NCBI GenBank assembly: GCA_018268595.1
Contig: JAFDWH010000026.1
Coordinates: 248,001-312,000, forward strand
DNA: 64,000 nucleotides
Reading direction: 5' to 3'
Source of the DNA: Actinomycetota bacterium
GTDB taxonomy: Bacteria; Actinomycetota; Thermoleophilia; Solirubrobacterales; Solirubrobacteraceae
Shown: piece after piece, positions 23,680 through 32,339 of the stretch
How the letters are laid out: every line of letters starts with the position of its first letter
How positions within the stretch are numbered: position 1 is the first letter of the stretch
The notes under the pieces: generated by a model
What the model was told of the DNA's origin: nothing
The model's input: only the letters and a program-made list of their open reading frames with translations
The model's database searches: none
Program-made: the position numbers and the translations under genes

Positions 23680-24635
23680 TCATCACCGTCACCCTCAACA
23701 CGGCGATCGACAAGACGCTCGAGGTGCCGAACTTCCGCATCGGCCGCCGCCACCGCTCCGTCGCGCAGGCGACGATGCCGGGCGGCAAGGGGGTGAACGT
23801 GGCGCGCGCGATCAAGCTGCTGGGCCGGCCGGTGATCGCGACCGGCTTCGCGGGCGGCTCGACCGGGACGCGCATCGTCGACGCGCTGACGGCCGAATCG
23901 GTGCTGACCGACTTCGTCCGCATCGGCGAGGAATCGCGCACCAACACCGCCGTGCTGGACCCGACGACCGGCGTCCAGACGGAGATCAACGAGCGCGGGC
24001 CGGCGGTGACCGCGCGCGAGATGGAGCTGTTCCGCGACAAGCTGCTGTACCTCGCGAAGGGCGCGAAGCTGTGCGTGTTCGCCGGCAGCCTGCCGCGCGA
24101 GGTCGAGCCGGACGTGTACGGCGGGCTGATCAGAGAGCTGAAGAAGCTGGGCGTCACGACGGTCGTCGACACCGACGGCGAGCCGCTGCGCCATGCCGTT
24201 CGCGCCGAGCCGGACGTCGTCTCGCCGAACGTCGGCGAGGGCGAGGAGCTGGTCGGCCACGAGTTCAACGACGACGACGAGCGCGCGCTCGGGATCGCCG
24301 AGGTCGTCGAGCTGGGCGCGCGCGAGGCGATCATGACGGTGCCCGACGGCTGCTACGCGCACGTGCTGGAGGACACCGGCCCGCAGCTCTATCGCGTGCG
24401 CGTCGCCGAGCAGGAGGCGCGCGCCGCCGTCGGCTCGGGCGACGCGTTCCTGGCCGGGTACGTCGCGGCGCGCTACGACGGCGGGACGCCCGAGGAGTGC
24501 CTGCGCTTCGGCGTCGCCTGCGGCGCCGAGTCGACCCAGCACTTCGGCGCCGGCGTGATCGACCCGCAGGCGGTCGAGCGGCTGCTGCCGATGGTCGAGG
24601 CGGTGCCGCTCGCGCTCCCGGCCGAGGTCTCCTGA
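23676..24635 (+). CDS. 1-phosphofructokinase / PfkB-family sugar kinase
   Basis: A 319-residue PfkB kinase. MIITVTLNTAIDKTLEVPNF with TMPGGKGVNVARAIKLLGRPVIATGFAGG matches the FruK/LacC/tagatose-6-phosphate kinase branch. The C-terminal AAVGSGDAFLAGYVA holds the catalytic Asp and anion hole. Hexose phosphate specificity is uncertain: there is no PTS gene near it, and it is coupled (ATGA overlap) to a cell-wall carboxypeptidase gene. Confidence 0.88.
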   Translation: MIITVTLNTAIDKTLEVPNFRIGRRHRSVAQATMPGGKGVNVARAIKLLGRPVIATGFAGGSTGTRIVDALTAESVLTDFVRIGEESRTNTAVLDPTTGVQTEINERGPAVTAREMELFRDKLLYLAKGAKLCVFAGSLPREVEPDVYGGLIRELKKLGVTTVVDTDGEPLRHAVRAEPDVVSPNVGEGEELVGHEFNDDDERALGIAEVVELGAREAIMTVPDGCYAHVLEDTGPQLYRVRVAEQEARAAVGSGDAFLAGYVAARYDGGTPEECLRFGVACGAESTQHFGAGVIDPQAVERLLPMVEAVPLALPAEVS

Positions 24636-24731
24636 GACCGGCTGCGCCGGGCGCGCTGGTAGCATCGAACGCCCGGTGGTCGCCGCCCCCGCCGACGGCG
24701 TCACCTTCCCCTCGACCCATACGGTGCAGCA

Positions 24732-25922
24732 ATGGAGATAGAGATCGGCCGCGGTAAGAAGGCCCGTCGCGCCTACGGCTTCGACGACGTGGCCATCGTG
24801 CCCTCACGCCGCACGCGCGACCCGGAAGACGTCGACATCTCCTGGACGCTCGGCCCGTACCGCTTCGAGCTGCCGGTGCTCGGGGCCGCGCTCGACGGCG
24901 TCGTCTCGCCCGAGACCGCGGGGATCATCGGGAGACTCGGAGGGCTCGCGGTCCTCAACCTCGAGGGCATCTTCTGCCGCTACGAGGACGTCGACGCGCA
25001 GCTCGAGCGGATCGCCTCGCTCGACCGCGACGAGGCGACGCGCGAGATGCAGGAGATCTATCGCGAGCCGGTCAAGCCGGAGCTGATCGCGCAGCGCATC
25101 CGCGAGATCAAGGACCACGGCGTCGTCGTCGCCGCCTCGCTCACGCCGCAGCGCGTGCGCGAGCACTACGAGACGGCGCTCGAAGCCGGGCTCGACATCC
25201 TCGTGATCCAGGGCACGGTCGTCTCCGCGGAGCATGTCTCGACCGTCGCGGAGCCGCTCAACCTGAAGGAGTTCATCCGCGAGATCCCGGTGCCGGTCGT
25301 CGTCGGCGGCTGCGCCTCCTACCACACGGGCCTGCACCTGATGCGGACCGGCGCCGCCGGCGTCCTCGTCGGCGTCGGCCCCGGCGCGATCTGCACGACG
25401 CGCGGCGTGCTGGGCATCGGCGTCCCGCAGGCGACGGCGATCGCCGACGTCGCGGCCGCCCGCTCGCAGCACATGCTCGAGACGGGCGACTACGTGCGCG
25501 TGATCGCCGACGGCGGCATGAAGAACGGCGGCGACATCGCGAAGGCGATCGCCTGCGGCGCCGACGCGGTGATGCTCGGCTCGGCGCTCGCACGCGCCTA
25601 CGAGGCCCCGGGCCGCGGCTACAACTGGGGCATGGCGACGTTCCACCCGACGCTGCCGCGCGGCACGCGCGTCAAGACGCAGCAGAACGCGTCGCTGGAG
25701 GAGATCATCCTCGGCCCCGCGCGCGAGAACGACGGCATGTTCAACCTGATGGGCGCGCTCAAGACCTCGATGGCGACCTGCGGCTACCGCGACATCGCCG
25801 AGTTCAACCGCGCCGAGCTGATGGTGGCGCCCGCGCTGCAAACCGAGGGCAAGCACCTCCAGCGCGACCAGCAGGTCGGCATGGGGTCGAACGGGCGAGC
25901 AGTGGCCCTCGTCAACGACTGA
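24732..25922 (+). CDS. guaB3: GuaB3-family IMP dehydrogenase-like protein
   Basis: A 396-residue TIM-barrel enzyme of the GuaB3 group, which lacks the CBS domains of classical IMP dehydrogenase. [35 protein letters not shown] is the GuaB3 N-terminus. The catalytic loop is [20 protein letters not shown] with its cysteine, and [29 protein letters not shown] binds phosphate. It should make XMP from IMP and sits 2 bases before guaA, the next step. TAGCAT at 24660 may be its promoter -10, giving a leader of about 60 bases. Confidence 0.92.
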   Translation: MEIEIGRGKKARRAYGFDDVAIVPSRRTRDPEDVDISWTLGPYRFELPVLGAALDGVVSPETAGIIGRLGGLAVLNLEGIFCRYEDVDAQLERIASLDRDEATREMQEIYREPVKPELIAQRIREIKDHGVVVAASLTPQRVREHYETALEAGLDILVIQGTVVSAEHVSTVAEPLNLKEFIREIPVPVVVGGCASYHTGLHLMRTGAAGVLVGVGPGAICTTRGVLGIGVPQATAIADVAAARSQHMLETGDYVRVIADGGMKNGGDIAKAIACGADAVMLGSALARAYEAPGRGYNWGMATFHPTLPRGTRVKTQQNASLEEIILGPARENDGMFNLMGALKTSMATCGYRDIAEFNRAELMVAPALQTEGKHLQRDQQVGMGSNGRAVALVND

Positions 25923-25924
25923 CC

Positions 25925-27541
25925 TTGTCGACGACTGACGACCTCACGCGCGCGGACGCGGCGGCCGCCGACCCGGCGGCGCCGCCCCAAGCGGCGGAGG
26001 AGGTCGTCGTGCTCGACTACGGCGGCCAGTACTCGCAGCTGATCGCGCGGCGGGTGCGCGAGTGCGGCGTCTTCTCCGAGCTGCTGCCGCACCACGTCGG
26101 CGCCGCCGAGGTCGCGCGGCGCAGACCACGCGGCCTCATCCTCTCCGGTGGTCCCGCGTCGGTCTACGCGCCGGACGCACCGAGACTCGACCCGGCGCTG
26201 CTCGATCTCGGCATCCCGGTCCTCGGCATCTGCTACGGCATGCAGCTGCTCACGCGCGAGCTGGGCGGCGAGGTGCAGGGCGCTGAGGTGGGGGAGTTCG
26301 GCCGCTCGCAGCTGACCGTCAAGGAGCCGGGGCGGCTGCTCGCCGGGCTGCCGGCCGAGCAGACCTGCTGGATGTCCCATCGCGACACGGTCTTCGCGCC
26401 GCCTCCGGGCTTCACCGCGCTGGCCTCGTCGAGCGAGTCGCCGGTCGCGGCGCTCGAGTCGGTCGAGCGCGGCATCTACGGCATCCAGTTCCACCCGGAG
26501 GTCGTCCACACGCCGTACGGGCAGGACATCCTCACGCGCTTCCTCGAGGACGTCTGCGGCTGCGAGCGCACGTGGAGCGCCGGCTCGGTGATCGAGGACC
26601 AGATCGCGCGCATCCGCACGCAGGTCGGCGACGGGCGCGTGATCTGTGGCCTCTCCGGCGGCGTCGACTCGTCCGTCGCGGCGCTGCTCGTGCACCGCGC
26701 GATCGGCGACCAGCTCACGTGCGTGTTCGTCGACCACGGGCTGATGCGCAAGAACGAGGGCGATCAGGTGATCGCCGCCTTCCGCGACCACTTCAAGGTG
26801 CCACTCGTCGCGGTCGACGCCGAGGACCGCTTCCTCACGAAGCTGAAGGGCGTCACCGAGCCGGAGGCGAAGCGCAAGGCGATCGGCGAGGAGTTCATCC
26901 GCGTGTTCGAGGAGGAGGCCGCGAAGCTCGTCGGCGAGACCGGCGGCGGCGCGCGCTTCCTCGTCCAGGGAACCCTCTACTCCGACGTGATCGAGTCGGG
27001 CGGCGGCACCGGCGCCGCGACGATCAAGTCGCACCACAACGTCGGCGGCCTCCCCGAGGACCTCGAGTTCGAGCTGGTCGAGCCGCTGCGCGCGCTGTTC
27101 AAGGACGAGGTGCGCGCCGTCGGCGCCGAGCTGGGGCTGCCCGAGCGGCTCGTCTGGCGCCAGCCGTTCCCCGGTCCCGGCCTCGCGATCCGCGTCGTCG
27201 GCGGCGAGGCGACGAAGCAGCGCCTCGACACGCTGCGCGACGCCGACGCGATCCTGCAGGACGAGATCCGCAGAGCCGGCCTGTACCGCGAGCTGTGGCA
27301 GTCCTTCTGCGTGCTGCCCGACGTCCGCACCGTCGGCGTCCAGGGCGACGAGCGCACCTACGGCTACGTCGTCGTGATCCGCGCCGTCACGAGCGACGAC
27401 GCGATGACGGCCGACTGGGCGCGGCTGCCGTACGACCTGCTCGAGCAGATCGCCTCGCGCATGATCAACGAGATCCGCGAGGTGAATCGGGTGGTGCTCG
27501 ACATCACGAGCAAGCCGCCCGGGACGATCGAGTGGGAGTAG
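25925..27541 (+). CDS. guaA: GMP synthase (glutamine-hydrolysing)
   Basis: A 538-residue two-domain enzyme converting XMP to GMP. The class I glutaminase has [17 protein letters not shown] (nucleophile Cys) and [14 protein letters not shown] (His and Glu). The ATP pyrophosphatase has [16 protein letters not shown] (P loop), and the C-terminal dimer domain ends KPPGTIEWE. The TTG at 25925 gives a 28-residue Ala-rich leader; a GTG at 26009 has a far better Shine-Dalgarno (GGAGGAGG 25996-26003) but would remove most of the first beta strand. Start therefore uncertain. A structured repeat follows the stop. Confidence 0.95.
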   Translation: MSTTDDLTRADAAAADPAAPPQAAEEVVVLDYGGQYSQLIARRVRECGVFSELLPHHVGAAEVARRRPRGLILSGGPASVYAPDAPRLDPALLDLGIPVLGICYGMQLLTRELGGEVQGAEVGEFGRSQLTVKEPGRLLAGLPAEQTCWMSHRDTVFAPPPGFTALASSSESPVAALESVERGIYGIQFHPEVVHTPYGQDILTRFLEDVCGCERTWSAGSVIEDQIARIRTQVGDGRVICGLSGGVDSSVAALLVHRAIGDQLTCVFVDHGLMRKNEGDQVIAAFRDHFKVPLVAVDAEDRFLTKLKGVTEPEAKRKAIGEEFIRVFEEEAAKLVGETGGGARFLVQGTLYSDVIESGGGTGAATIKSHHNVGGLPEDLEFELVEPLRALFKDEVRAVGAELGLPERLVWRQPFPGPGLAIRVVGGEATKQRLDTLRDADAILQDEIRRAGLYRELWQSFCVLPDVRTVGVQGDERTYGYVVVIRAVTSDDAMTADWARLPYDLLEQIASRMINEIREVNRVVLDITSKPPGTIEWE

Positions 27542-27544
27542 GCG

Positions 27545-27631
27545 GCGCCGGCATCTCGCCAGGCATCGTCCTCGCCTGCTCGCGTACGTAGTACGCCACG
27601 CAGGCTGCGTCCTCCCCTGGCGAGCGCCGGC
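27545..27631 (+). repeat. Structured intergenic repeat, copy A (after guaA)
   Basis: Large imperfect palindrome right after the guaA stop. The outer arms are CTCGCCAGG (27555-27563) and CCTGGCGAG (27616-27624), flanked by GCCGGC on both sides. The apical hairpin is GCGTAC-gta-GTACGC. Conserved single-stranded or core blocks CGTCCTCG, GCTCGC, GCCACGC and TGCGTCCT are shared with copy B at 51554-51634, while outer arms and apical stem differ in sequence but remain paired. Probably a terminator or a structured RNA element. Confidence 0.7.
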
Positions 27632-27651
27632 ATCCGCCTACGGCGTCCGCG

Positions 27652-28158
27652 TCAGTCCCTCGTCAGCTCGGTCGTCAGCTCTGGCGCGTTCGCCAGCGTC
27701 TGGTAGACGACGCAGTAGCGCTCGGTGAGCTTCTTGAGCGTGGCGAGCTGCTCGTCGTCCGCGTCGGCGTCGAGGTCGAAGGTGAGGCGGATCGCGCGGA
27801 AGCCGACGGGCGCGGTCTTGTCGACGCCGAGCGTGCCGCGGAAGTCGAGGTCGCCCTCGGCGCGGACGGTGCCGCCGCGCAGCGGGATCTCGAGTGAGGT
27901 CGCGACCGCGCGCAGCGTCACGCCCGCGCAGGCCACGAGCGCCTCCAACAGCATGTCGCCCGAGCACAGCAGCGAGCCGTCGCCGCCGCTCGCGGGGTGG
28001 AGCCCGGCCTCGGCGAGCGCGCGGCCCGTCTGCACCGAGCAGGAGACGCCGTCGCCCAGCGAGCCGCTCGCGTGCAGCGTCACGACCGCCGCCTGCGGCT
28101 GCTCCCGGTAGCGCTCCTTCAACGGCGCCTGCAGCGCCCGCAGCTCGTCGCGGTCCAT
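27652..28158 (-). CDS. OsmC/Ohr-family peroxiredoxin-like protein
   Basis: A 168-residue OsmC-superfamily protein. LLEALVACAGVTLRAVATSLEIPL holds the first conserved cysteine on the long helix, and LTERYCVVYQTLAN holds the second, the two thiols expected for organic hydroperoxide reduction. It acts in the cytoplasm. ATG 28158 is preceded by TAGGCT (28170-28165, - strand) at 6 bases, and the TAG of that hexamer is also the stop of the 53-aa gene upstream. No ohrR regulator is adjacent. Confidence 0.88.
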   Translation of the reverse strand: MDRDELRALQAPLKERYREQPQAAVVTLHASGSLGDGVSCSVQTGRALAEAGLHPASGGDGSLLCSGDMLLEALVACAGVTLRAVATSLEIPLRGGTVRAEGDLDFRGTLGVDKTAPVGFRAIRLTFDLDADADDEQLATLKKLTERYCVVYQTLANAPELTTELTRD

Positions 28159-28167
28159 GCGGGCAGC

Positions 28168-28329
28168 CTACGCGCGGTCGCCGTCGTCGGCGTCATCGCG
28201 CGGTCGCGGCTCCTCGCCGTCGAGGTAGCCGCCCGGCCGGCGCCGACCCTCCGGGTGCAGCACCGAGACGAGCAACACGACGAGCGCGACGCCCAGCACG
28301 ACCAGTCCGACGATCCCCGGCAGGGACAT
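28168..28329 (-). CDS. Small membrane protein, 53 aa (KdpF-like shape)
   Basis: A micro-gene encoding MSLPGIVGLVVLGVALVVLL..., one membrane helix (about residues 4-24), then HPEGRRRPGGYLDGEE and an acidic, Arg-containing tail. The helix followed by a short basic turn recalls KdpF, but there are no kdp genes in view, so I do not assign it. TAGCCT (28341-28336, - strand) is 6 bases before the ATG. It lies between the M23 gene and the osmC-like gene, all on the same strand. Confidence 0.5.
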   Translation of the reverse strand: MSLPGIVGLVVLGVALVVLLVSVLHPEGRRRPGGYLDGEEPRPRDDADDGDRA

Positions 28330-28346
28330 GCCCGCAGGCTACGCCG

Positions 28347-29327
28347 CTAGCTGAAGCGGTCCCAGCGCTTGAGCGTGGGGAGCGGGTCGATCGGCGCGCC
28401 GCCGCGGTACCAGCCCGGGGCGGTCCAGATCTCGAAGTGCAGATGGCAGGCGGTCGCGTCGCCCGTCTCGCCGACGACGCCGATCGGCTGGCCCGTCTCG
28501 ACGCGCTGGCCTCTCTTCACGAGCGCCGGCGTGCGCAGGTGCGCGTACATGTTGCTCTGGCCGGTGATCGGGTCCTGGATCACGACGTAATTGCCCGCCA
28601 GCGCCTGGTAGGCGCGCATCACGACCCGCCCGCCGCGCGCCGCCACGAGCGGCGTGCCGCAGGCGGCCATCACGTCCTGTCCCTGGTGCACGTGGCCGGC
28701 GCGCCCGGCGCCGAACGCAGCTGCGCCCTGGCCGTAGTCGTGCGGCCCGCGCACGGGGAAGACGGCGCCGACGAAGGTGAACGTGCGCACGCTCGCCGAG
28801 CCCGGCGGCGGCGCGGCGGCCTCCGGAGCGGCGCCGCCGCCGCCCGACGGCGCTGTGGCGCCGGCGCTGCTGGCGCCCGCGTCGGTGCCCAGCGAGATGC
28901 GGAGCTGATAGCGGCCGTCGAGCGCCAGCCGGTTGCCGGCGCGCCCGTTCCACGTGACCTTCTGCGACGTCTCCGGCTGCACGGTGCGCTCGTCGGTGAA
29001 GACCGAGTAGCCGTCGGCGATGCGCACGACGTCGACGCGCACCTGCAGCGGGCCGCGCGCGTGCGAGACGTACGTCAGCGCGGCGGCGCTGACGGCGCGC
29101 CGTGAGACCTTGCGGAACGAGACGCCCGCCGACAGTTGCGGGATCGAGGCGACGGGAGCGAGGACCGGTCCCGGCGGCACGACGGGCGCGCTGGCGGCGC
29201 GCTTCGGAGCCGGCTGGGACATCCCGGCGCCGCCGGTCGCGGCGGTCGCGGGGCCGGCGGCGATGGCGAGGATCGCGGCGGCAAGCGTCGTCTTCGCAGC
29301 GGGACGGACCCGCATTCCGCGCAGCAT
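28347..29327 (-). CDS. M23 family peptidoglycan metallopeptidase, riboswitch-controlled
   Basis: A 326-residue secreted LytM-type endopeptidase. The signal sequence is residues 12-30 ([19 protein letters not shown]). A beta-rich middle domain ([24 protein letters not shown] to RYQLRISLG) resembles a FlgD-Ig-like module. A Gly/Ala/Pro linker leads to the M23 domain with [23 protein letters not shown] (zinc His and Asp) and CHLHFEIW (HXH). It cuts peptide cross-bridges outside the cell. Expression should depend on the c-di-AMP riboswitch in its leader at 29348-29500. Confidence 0.93.
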   Translation of the reverse strand: MLRGMRVRPAAKTTLAAAILAIAAGPATAATGGAGMSQPAPKRAASAPVVPPGPVLAPVASIPQLSAGVSFRKVSRRAVSAAALTYVSHARGPLQVRVDVVRIADGYSVFTDERTVQPETSQKVTWNGRAGNRLALDGRYQLRISLGTDAGASSAGATAPSGGGGAAPEAAAPPPGSASVRTFTFVGAVFPVRGPHDYGQGAAAFGAGRAGHVHQGQDVMAACGTPLVAARGGRVVMRAYQALAGNYVVIQDPITGQSNMYAHLRTPALVKRGQRVETGQPIGVVGETGDATACHLHFEIWTAPGWYRGGAPIDPLPTLKRWDRFS

Positions 29328-29347
29328 CTGGGGGATGCCCTTTCGTC

Positions 29348-29500
29348 GCGGCCTACGGGGTTAGCTGACGGGCTCGCGCTTGAAAGGTCCGCGCTACCGA
29401 GCGGCAGTGCTCGGATTCGCCCCTCGACGACGCTGCGGCAACACCGCCGTCATTGGGTTCCCCGCTCCCTCCGTCAGGGGAGGGACTCGGCGCTGGCTTG
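29348..29500 (-). ncRNA. c-di-AMP riboswitch (ydaO/yuaA type)
   Basis: Read on the - strand, the leader contains in order GGGAGCGGGGAACCCA (pairing and GAACCC block), GAGGGGCGAATCC, and GAGCCCGTCAGCTAACCCCG followed by TAGGC (29351-29371). These are the signature blocks of the ydaO-yuaA aptamer. In actinobacteria this class commonly precedes Rpf, NlpC/P60 and M23 wall hydrolase genes, and c-di-AMP binding usually turns expression off. It lies between the promoter at 29514 and the M23 start at 29327. Confidence 0.93.
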
Positions 29501-29513
29501 TGGAACGCGCGGC

Positions 29514-29519
29514 AGTATA
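29514..29519 (-). promoter_or_regulatory. -10 element of the riboswitch/M23 transcript
   Basis: TATACT on the - strand lies just upstream of the aptamer, giving a predicted RNA start near 29507. I see no good -35. Confidence 0.5.
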
Positions 29520-29602
29520 ACCACGGCCTCCGGACGGACCTCCCGGCGCGGCGGTCGGGAGCGGGCCCCCGGGGTCGGTCGTCGCGAGCGCGACGATTTC
29601 CC

Positions 29603-29637
29603 TATCATGGGCGACCGCCGCGCCAACGAGGCGTGGC
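29603..29637 (+). promoter_or_regulatory. rplM -10 and leader hairpin
   Basis: TATCAT (29603-29608) is a likely -10. The leader then contains GCCGCGCC-aacga-GGCGTGGC (29617-29637, one G-T pair) 12 bases before the rplM ATG. It may be a short autoregulatory L13 leader; there is no direct proof. Confidence 0.4.
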
Positions 29638-29649
29638 TTCTCTCATGCC

Positions 29650-30087
29650 ATGAAGACCTACGTCGCCACTCCAGCCGACCGCGAGCGCAACTGGGTGCTC
29701 GTCGACGCCGCCGGGCTCACGCTCGGCCGGCTCGCCACCCAGATCGCCGACGCGCTCCGCGGGAAGAACAAGCCCACGTACACCCCCCACGTCGACACCG
29801 GCGACTTCGTCGTCGTCGTCAACGCCGAGAAGATCTCGGTGTCGGGGAACAAGCGCACCGACAAGCGCTACTACCGCCACTCGGGCTACCCGGGCGGCCT
29901 GCGCTCGCGGACGCTCGAGGAGATGCTCGACCGCCGGCCCGAGGAGGTCATCCGCCTCGCCGTGAAGGGCATGCTGCCGCGCAACCGCCTCGCCCGCAAG
30001 CAGCTCACGAAGCTGAAGGTGTACGCCGGCCCGGAGCATCCGCACGCCGCCCAGCAGCCGCAACCCATGGAGATCGAAGCCTCGTGA
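29650..30087 (+). CDS. rplM: 50S ribosomal protein L13
   Basis: A 145-residue ribosomal protein: [61 protein letters not shown] and [26 protein letters not shown] are the L13 signature regions. The last 12 residues ([11 protein letters not shown]) are a short tail. The stop overlaps the start of rpsI (GTGA), the usual L13-S9 pair. Confidence 0.97.
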   Translation: MKTYVATPADRERNWVLVDAAGLTLGRLATQIADALRGKNKPTYTPHVDTGDFVVVVNAEKISVSGNKRTDKRYYRHSGYPGGLRSRTLEEMLDRRPEEVIRLAVKGMLPRNRLARKQLTKLKVYAGPEHPHAAQQPQPMEIEAS

Positions 30088-30887
30088 CCGACGTCGAGCA
30101 GCCAGAGGACGAGCAGCGCACCCCGGAGACCGACGCTCCCGCCGAGGAGCCCGTCGCCGCGGAGGCGCCCGCCGCCGAGGCCGCGAGCGACGCGAGCGAG
30201 CCGGCCGCCGAGGCCGAGGCGCCGGCCGAGCCTGTCGCGCAGGCCGAGGCGCCCGCCGAGCCTGAGGCGCCCGCCGAGCCTGCCGCGCAGGCCGAGGAGG
30301 AGCTGATCGAGGAGACGCCGCGCGTCAAGCCGGAGATCCCGGGCGCCGACCTCGTGCCGGACATCGTCCTCGAGGGCGGCGACGCGCTCAGCGAGACGTC
30401 CCCGTACGACGAGGACCAGGAGCCGGTCGCGCCGACCGGCGAGGCGGACGACGAGCCGGAGGTCAAGCCGATCGCCGACGCCGCGATCTCGCTCGCGACC
30501 GGCGCCCGCTACACCGCGACCGGCAAGCGCAAGACGGCCGTCGCGCGCGTCACGGTCAAGCCGGGCAGCGGCGAGTACGTCATCAACGGCAAGTCGCTCG
30601 AAACCTTCTTCCCGCGCCCGACGCTCCAGCGCAACATCCGCCAGCCGCTCGAGGCGGTCGGCTACGAGGAGCGCATGGACGTCATCGCGAAGCTGCATGG
30701 GGGCGGCGTCTCGGCGCAGGCCGGCGCGCTGCGCCACGGCATCTCTCGCGCGCTGCTCGAGGCCGACCCGAATCTGCGCGGCGAGCTCAAGCGGCGCGGC
30801 TTCCTGACGCGCGACGCGCGCGCGAAGGAGCGCAAGAAGGCCGGCCTCAAGAAGGCGCGCAAGCGGCCGCAGTTCTCGAAGCGCTAG
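30084..30887 (+). CDS. rpsI: 30S ribosomal protein S9 with long acidic N-terminal extension
   Basis: A 267-residue protein. The canonical S9 core starts near residue 142 ([29 protein letters not shown]) and ends with the basic tail [12 protein letters not shown] that reaches the P-site tRNA. The first 140 residues are Glu/Ala/Pro/Asp-rich with repeats of [10 protein letters not shown] type and look disordered. S9 is normally about 130 residues; shorter acidic leaders are known in actinobacteria. GTG 30084 overlaps the rplM stop, and no in-frame start just before the core is more convincing, so the extension is probably translated. Confidence 0.93.
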   Translation: MTDVEQPEDEQRTPETDAPAEEPVAAEAPAAEAASDASEPAAEAEAPAEPVAQAEAPAEPEAPAEPAAQAEEELIEETPRVKPEIPGADLVPDIVLEGGDALSETSPYDEDQEPVAPTGEADDEPEVKPIADAAISLATGARYTATGKRKTAVARVTVKPGSGEYVINGKSLETFFPRPTLQRNIRQPLEAVGYEERMDVIAKLHGGGVSAQAGALRHGISRALLEADPNLRGELKRRGFLTRDARAKERKKAGLKKARKRPQFSKR

Positions 30888-30897
30888 TCGCGCTTCG
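30877..30897 (+). terminator. Hairpin spanning the rpsI stop
   Basis: CGAAGCGC-tagtc-GCGCTTCG is a perfect 8-bp stem whose loop holds the rpsI TAG. It could end the rplM-rpsI transcript before the glmM promoter (TACGCT 30911). No T run. Confidence 0.5.
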
Positions 30898-30924
30898 ACG
30901 CTCGAGCCCCTACGCTTCCCGCTC

Positions 30925-32271
30925 GTGGCCCGGCGGTTGTTCGGCACGGATGGCGTTCGCGGCGTCGCCGGCGAGTTCCTGACGGCGGAGCTGACGCTCG
31001 CGCTCGGACGCGCGGCGACCGCGCGCGTCGCGCAGCAGGCGCAGGACGGACGCCCGCGCGTGCTGGTGATCCGCGACACGCGCGCCTCGGGGGAGATGCT
31101 CGAAGCGGCCGTCGCGGCCGGCATCGCCGCGGCCGGCGGCGTCGCGCTGCTCGGCGGCGTGCTGCCGACGCCGGCCGCCCCGCTGTTGATCCGTCGCTAC
31201 GGCTTCGATCTCGGCGTCGTGCTGTCCGCCTCCCACAATCCGTGGCGCGACAACGGCGTGAAGTTCTTCGGCGCCGACGGCGACAAGCTCTCCGACGCGG
31301 TCGAGGAGCAGATCGAGGCACTGCTGGAGGACGCGCCGGCGCCGGCCGAGCCGGGCGGCGTCACGACGCTGCACGGGACGCTGGAGGACTACCTGCGCGA
31401 GCTGCACGTGCGCTTCAGAGACCTCGACCTGCACGGCCGTCGCATCCTGCTCGACTGCGCGAACGGCGCGACGCACCGCGCCGCGCCGGAGATCTTCCGC
31501 CGCCTCGGCGCGCACGTCGACGTGATCGCCGACGACCCCGACGGCCGCAACATCAACGACGGCTGCGGCTCGACCCACGTCGAGCGGCTCGCGGAGGCGG
31601 TCCGGGCCGGCGGCCACGACGCCGGCTTCGCGTTCGACGGCGACGGCGACCGCGTGCTGGCGGTCGATCGCAACGGCGCGGTCGTGGATGGCGACGAGCT
31701 GATCGCGCTCGCGGCGCTGCACCTGAAGGCGCACGGCCGCCTCCCGGGCGACGGCGTTGCCGTCACGGTGATGGCGAACTACGGCTTCCACACCGCGATG
31801 GCGCAGGCCGGCATCGAGGTCGCCACGACGGCCGTCGGCGACCGCTACGTGCTGGAGGCGCTGCGCGAGCGCGGCTGGTCGCTCGGCGGCGAGCAGTCCG
31901 GCCACATCATCGAGCTCGGCTTCGCGCCCTCCGGCGACGGGATCGCGAGCGCGCTGCTGACGCTCGAGGCGCTCGGCGGCGGCGACCTGGCGGAGCGGCA
32001 CGCGATGGAGAAGCTGCCGCAGACGCTGGTGAACGTGCGCCTGTCGGATCGCGTGGCGGTCGAGCGGGCGGCCGCGGACGCGGAGATGACGGCCGCGGTC
32101 GCGCGCGAGCAGGACGCGCTCGCGGGCCGCGGGCGCGTGCTCGTGCGCGCCTCGGGCACCGAGCCGCTGCTGCGCGTGATGGTCGAGGCGCCGACCGCCG
32201 ACGAGGCGGAGGCGGCCTGCGAGCGCCTCGTCGAGCGGGCGCAGGCGGCGGCCGTCGAAATGGCGCCGTAG
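30925..32271 (+). CDS. glmM: Phosphoglucosamine mutase
   Basis: A 448-residue alpha-D-phosphohexomutase interconverting glucosamine-6-P and glucosamine-1-P. RLFGTDGVRGVAGEFLT is the N-terminus. The phosphoserine loop is LSASHNPWRDNGVKFFG (Ser103), the metal loop is FAFDGDGDRVLAVD, the sugar loop GGEQSGHII and the phosphate site RASGTEPLLRVMVEA. GTG 30925 has no Shine-Dalgarno; TACGCT (30911-30916) is 8 bases upstream. glmS follows after 68 bases. Confidence 0.96.
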   Translation: MARRLFGTDGVRGVAGEFLTAELTLALGRAATARVAQQAQDGRPRVLVIRDTRASGEMLEAAVAAGIAAAGGVALLGGVLPTPAAPLLIRRYGFDLGVVLSASHNPWRDNGVKFFGADGDKLSDAVEEQIEALLEDAPAPAEPGGVTTLHGTLEDYLRELHVRFRDLDLHGRRILLDCANGATHRAAPEIFRRLGAHVDVIADDPDGRNINDGCGSTHVERLAEAVRAGGHDAGFAFDGDGDRVLAVDRNGAVVDGDELIALAALHLKAHGRLPGDGVAVTVMANYGFHTAMAQAGIEVATTAVGDRYVLEALRERGWSLGGEQSGHIIELGFAPSGDGIASALLTLEALGGGDLAERHAMEKLPQTLVNVRLSDRVAVERAAADAEMTAAVAREQDALAGRGRVLVRASGTEPLLRVMVEAPTADEAEAACERLVERAQAAAVEMAP

Positions 32272-32339
32272 CCGGCGGCGGTGCTGTCCGCGCGGCGGCG
32301 CGTGTACTAGGCTCTTCGAGTCCCCACGGAGGTTTCCCC

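Noticed and set aside
24636-24731. Possible purine riboswitch before guaB3-guaA
   Set aside because: The leader is short and GC-rich, and I see none of the conserved aptamer blocks.
26009-26011. GTG as the true guaA start, with strong Shine-Dalgarno GGAGGAGG
   Set aside because: It would delete most of the first beta strand (VVVLDYGG) of the glutaminase domain; kept only as an alternative.
30100-30310. Short direct repeats (GAGGCGCCCGCCGAG type)
   Set aside because: They encode the AEAPAEP repeats of the S9 extension and are explained by that coding sequence.
32272-32339. Possible glmS ribozyme before glmS
   Set aside because: Only 68 bases separate glmM and glmS, with a likely -10 at 32308, too short for the ribozyme core.
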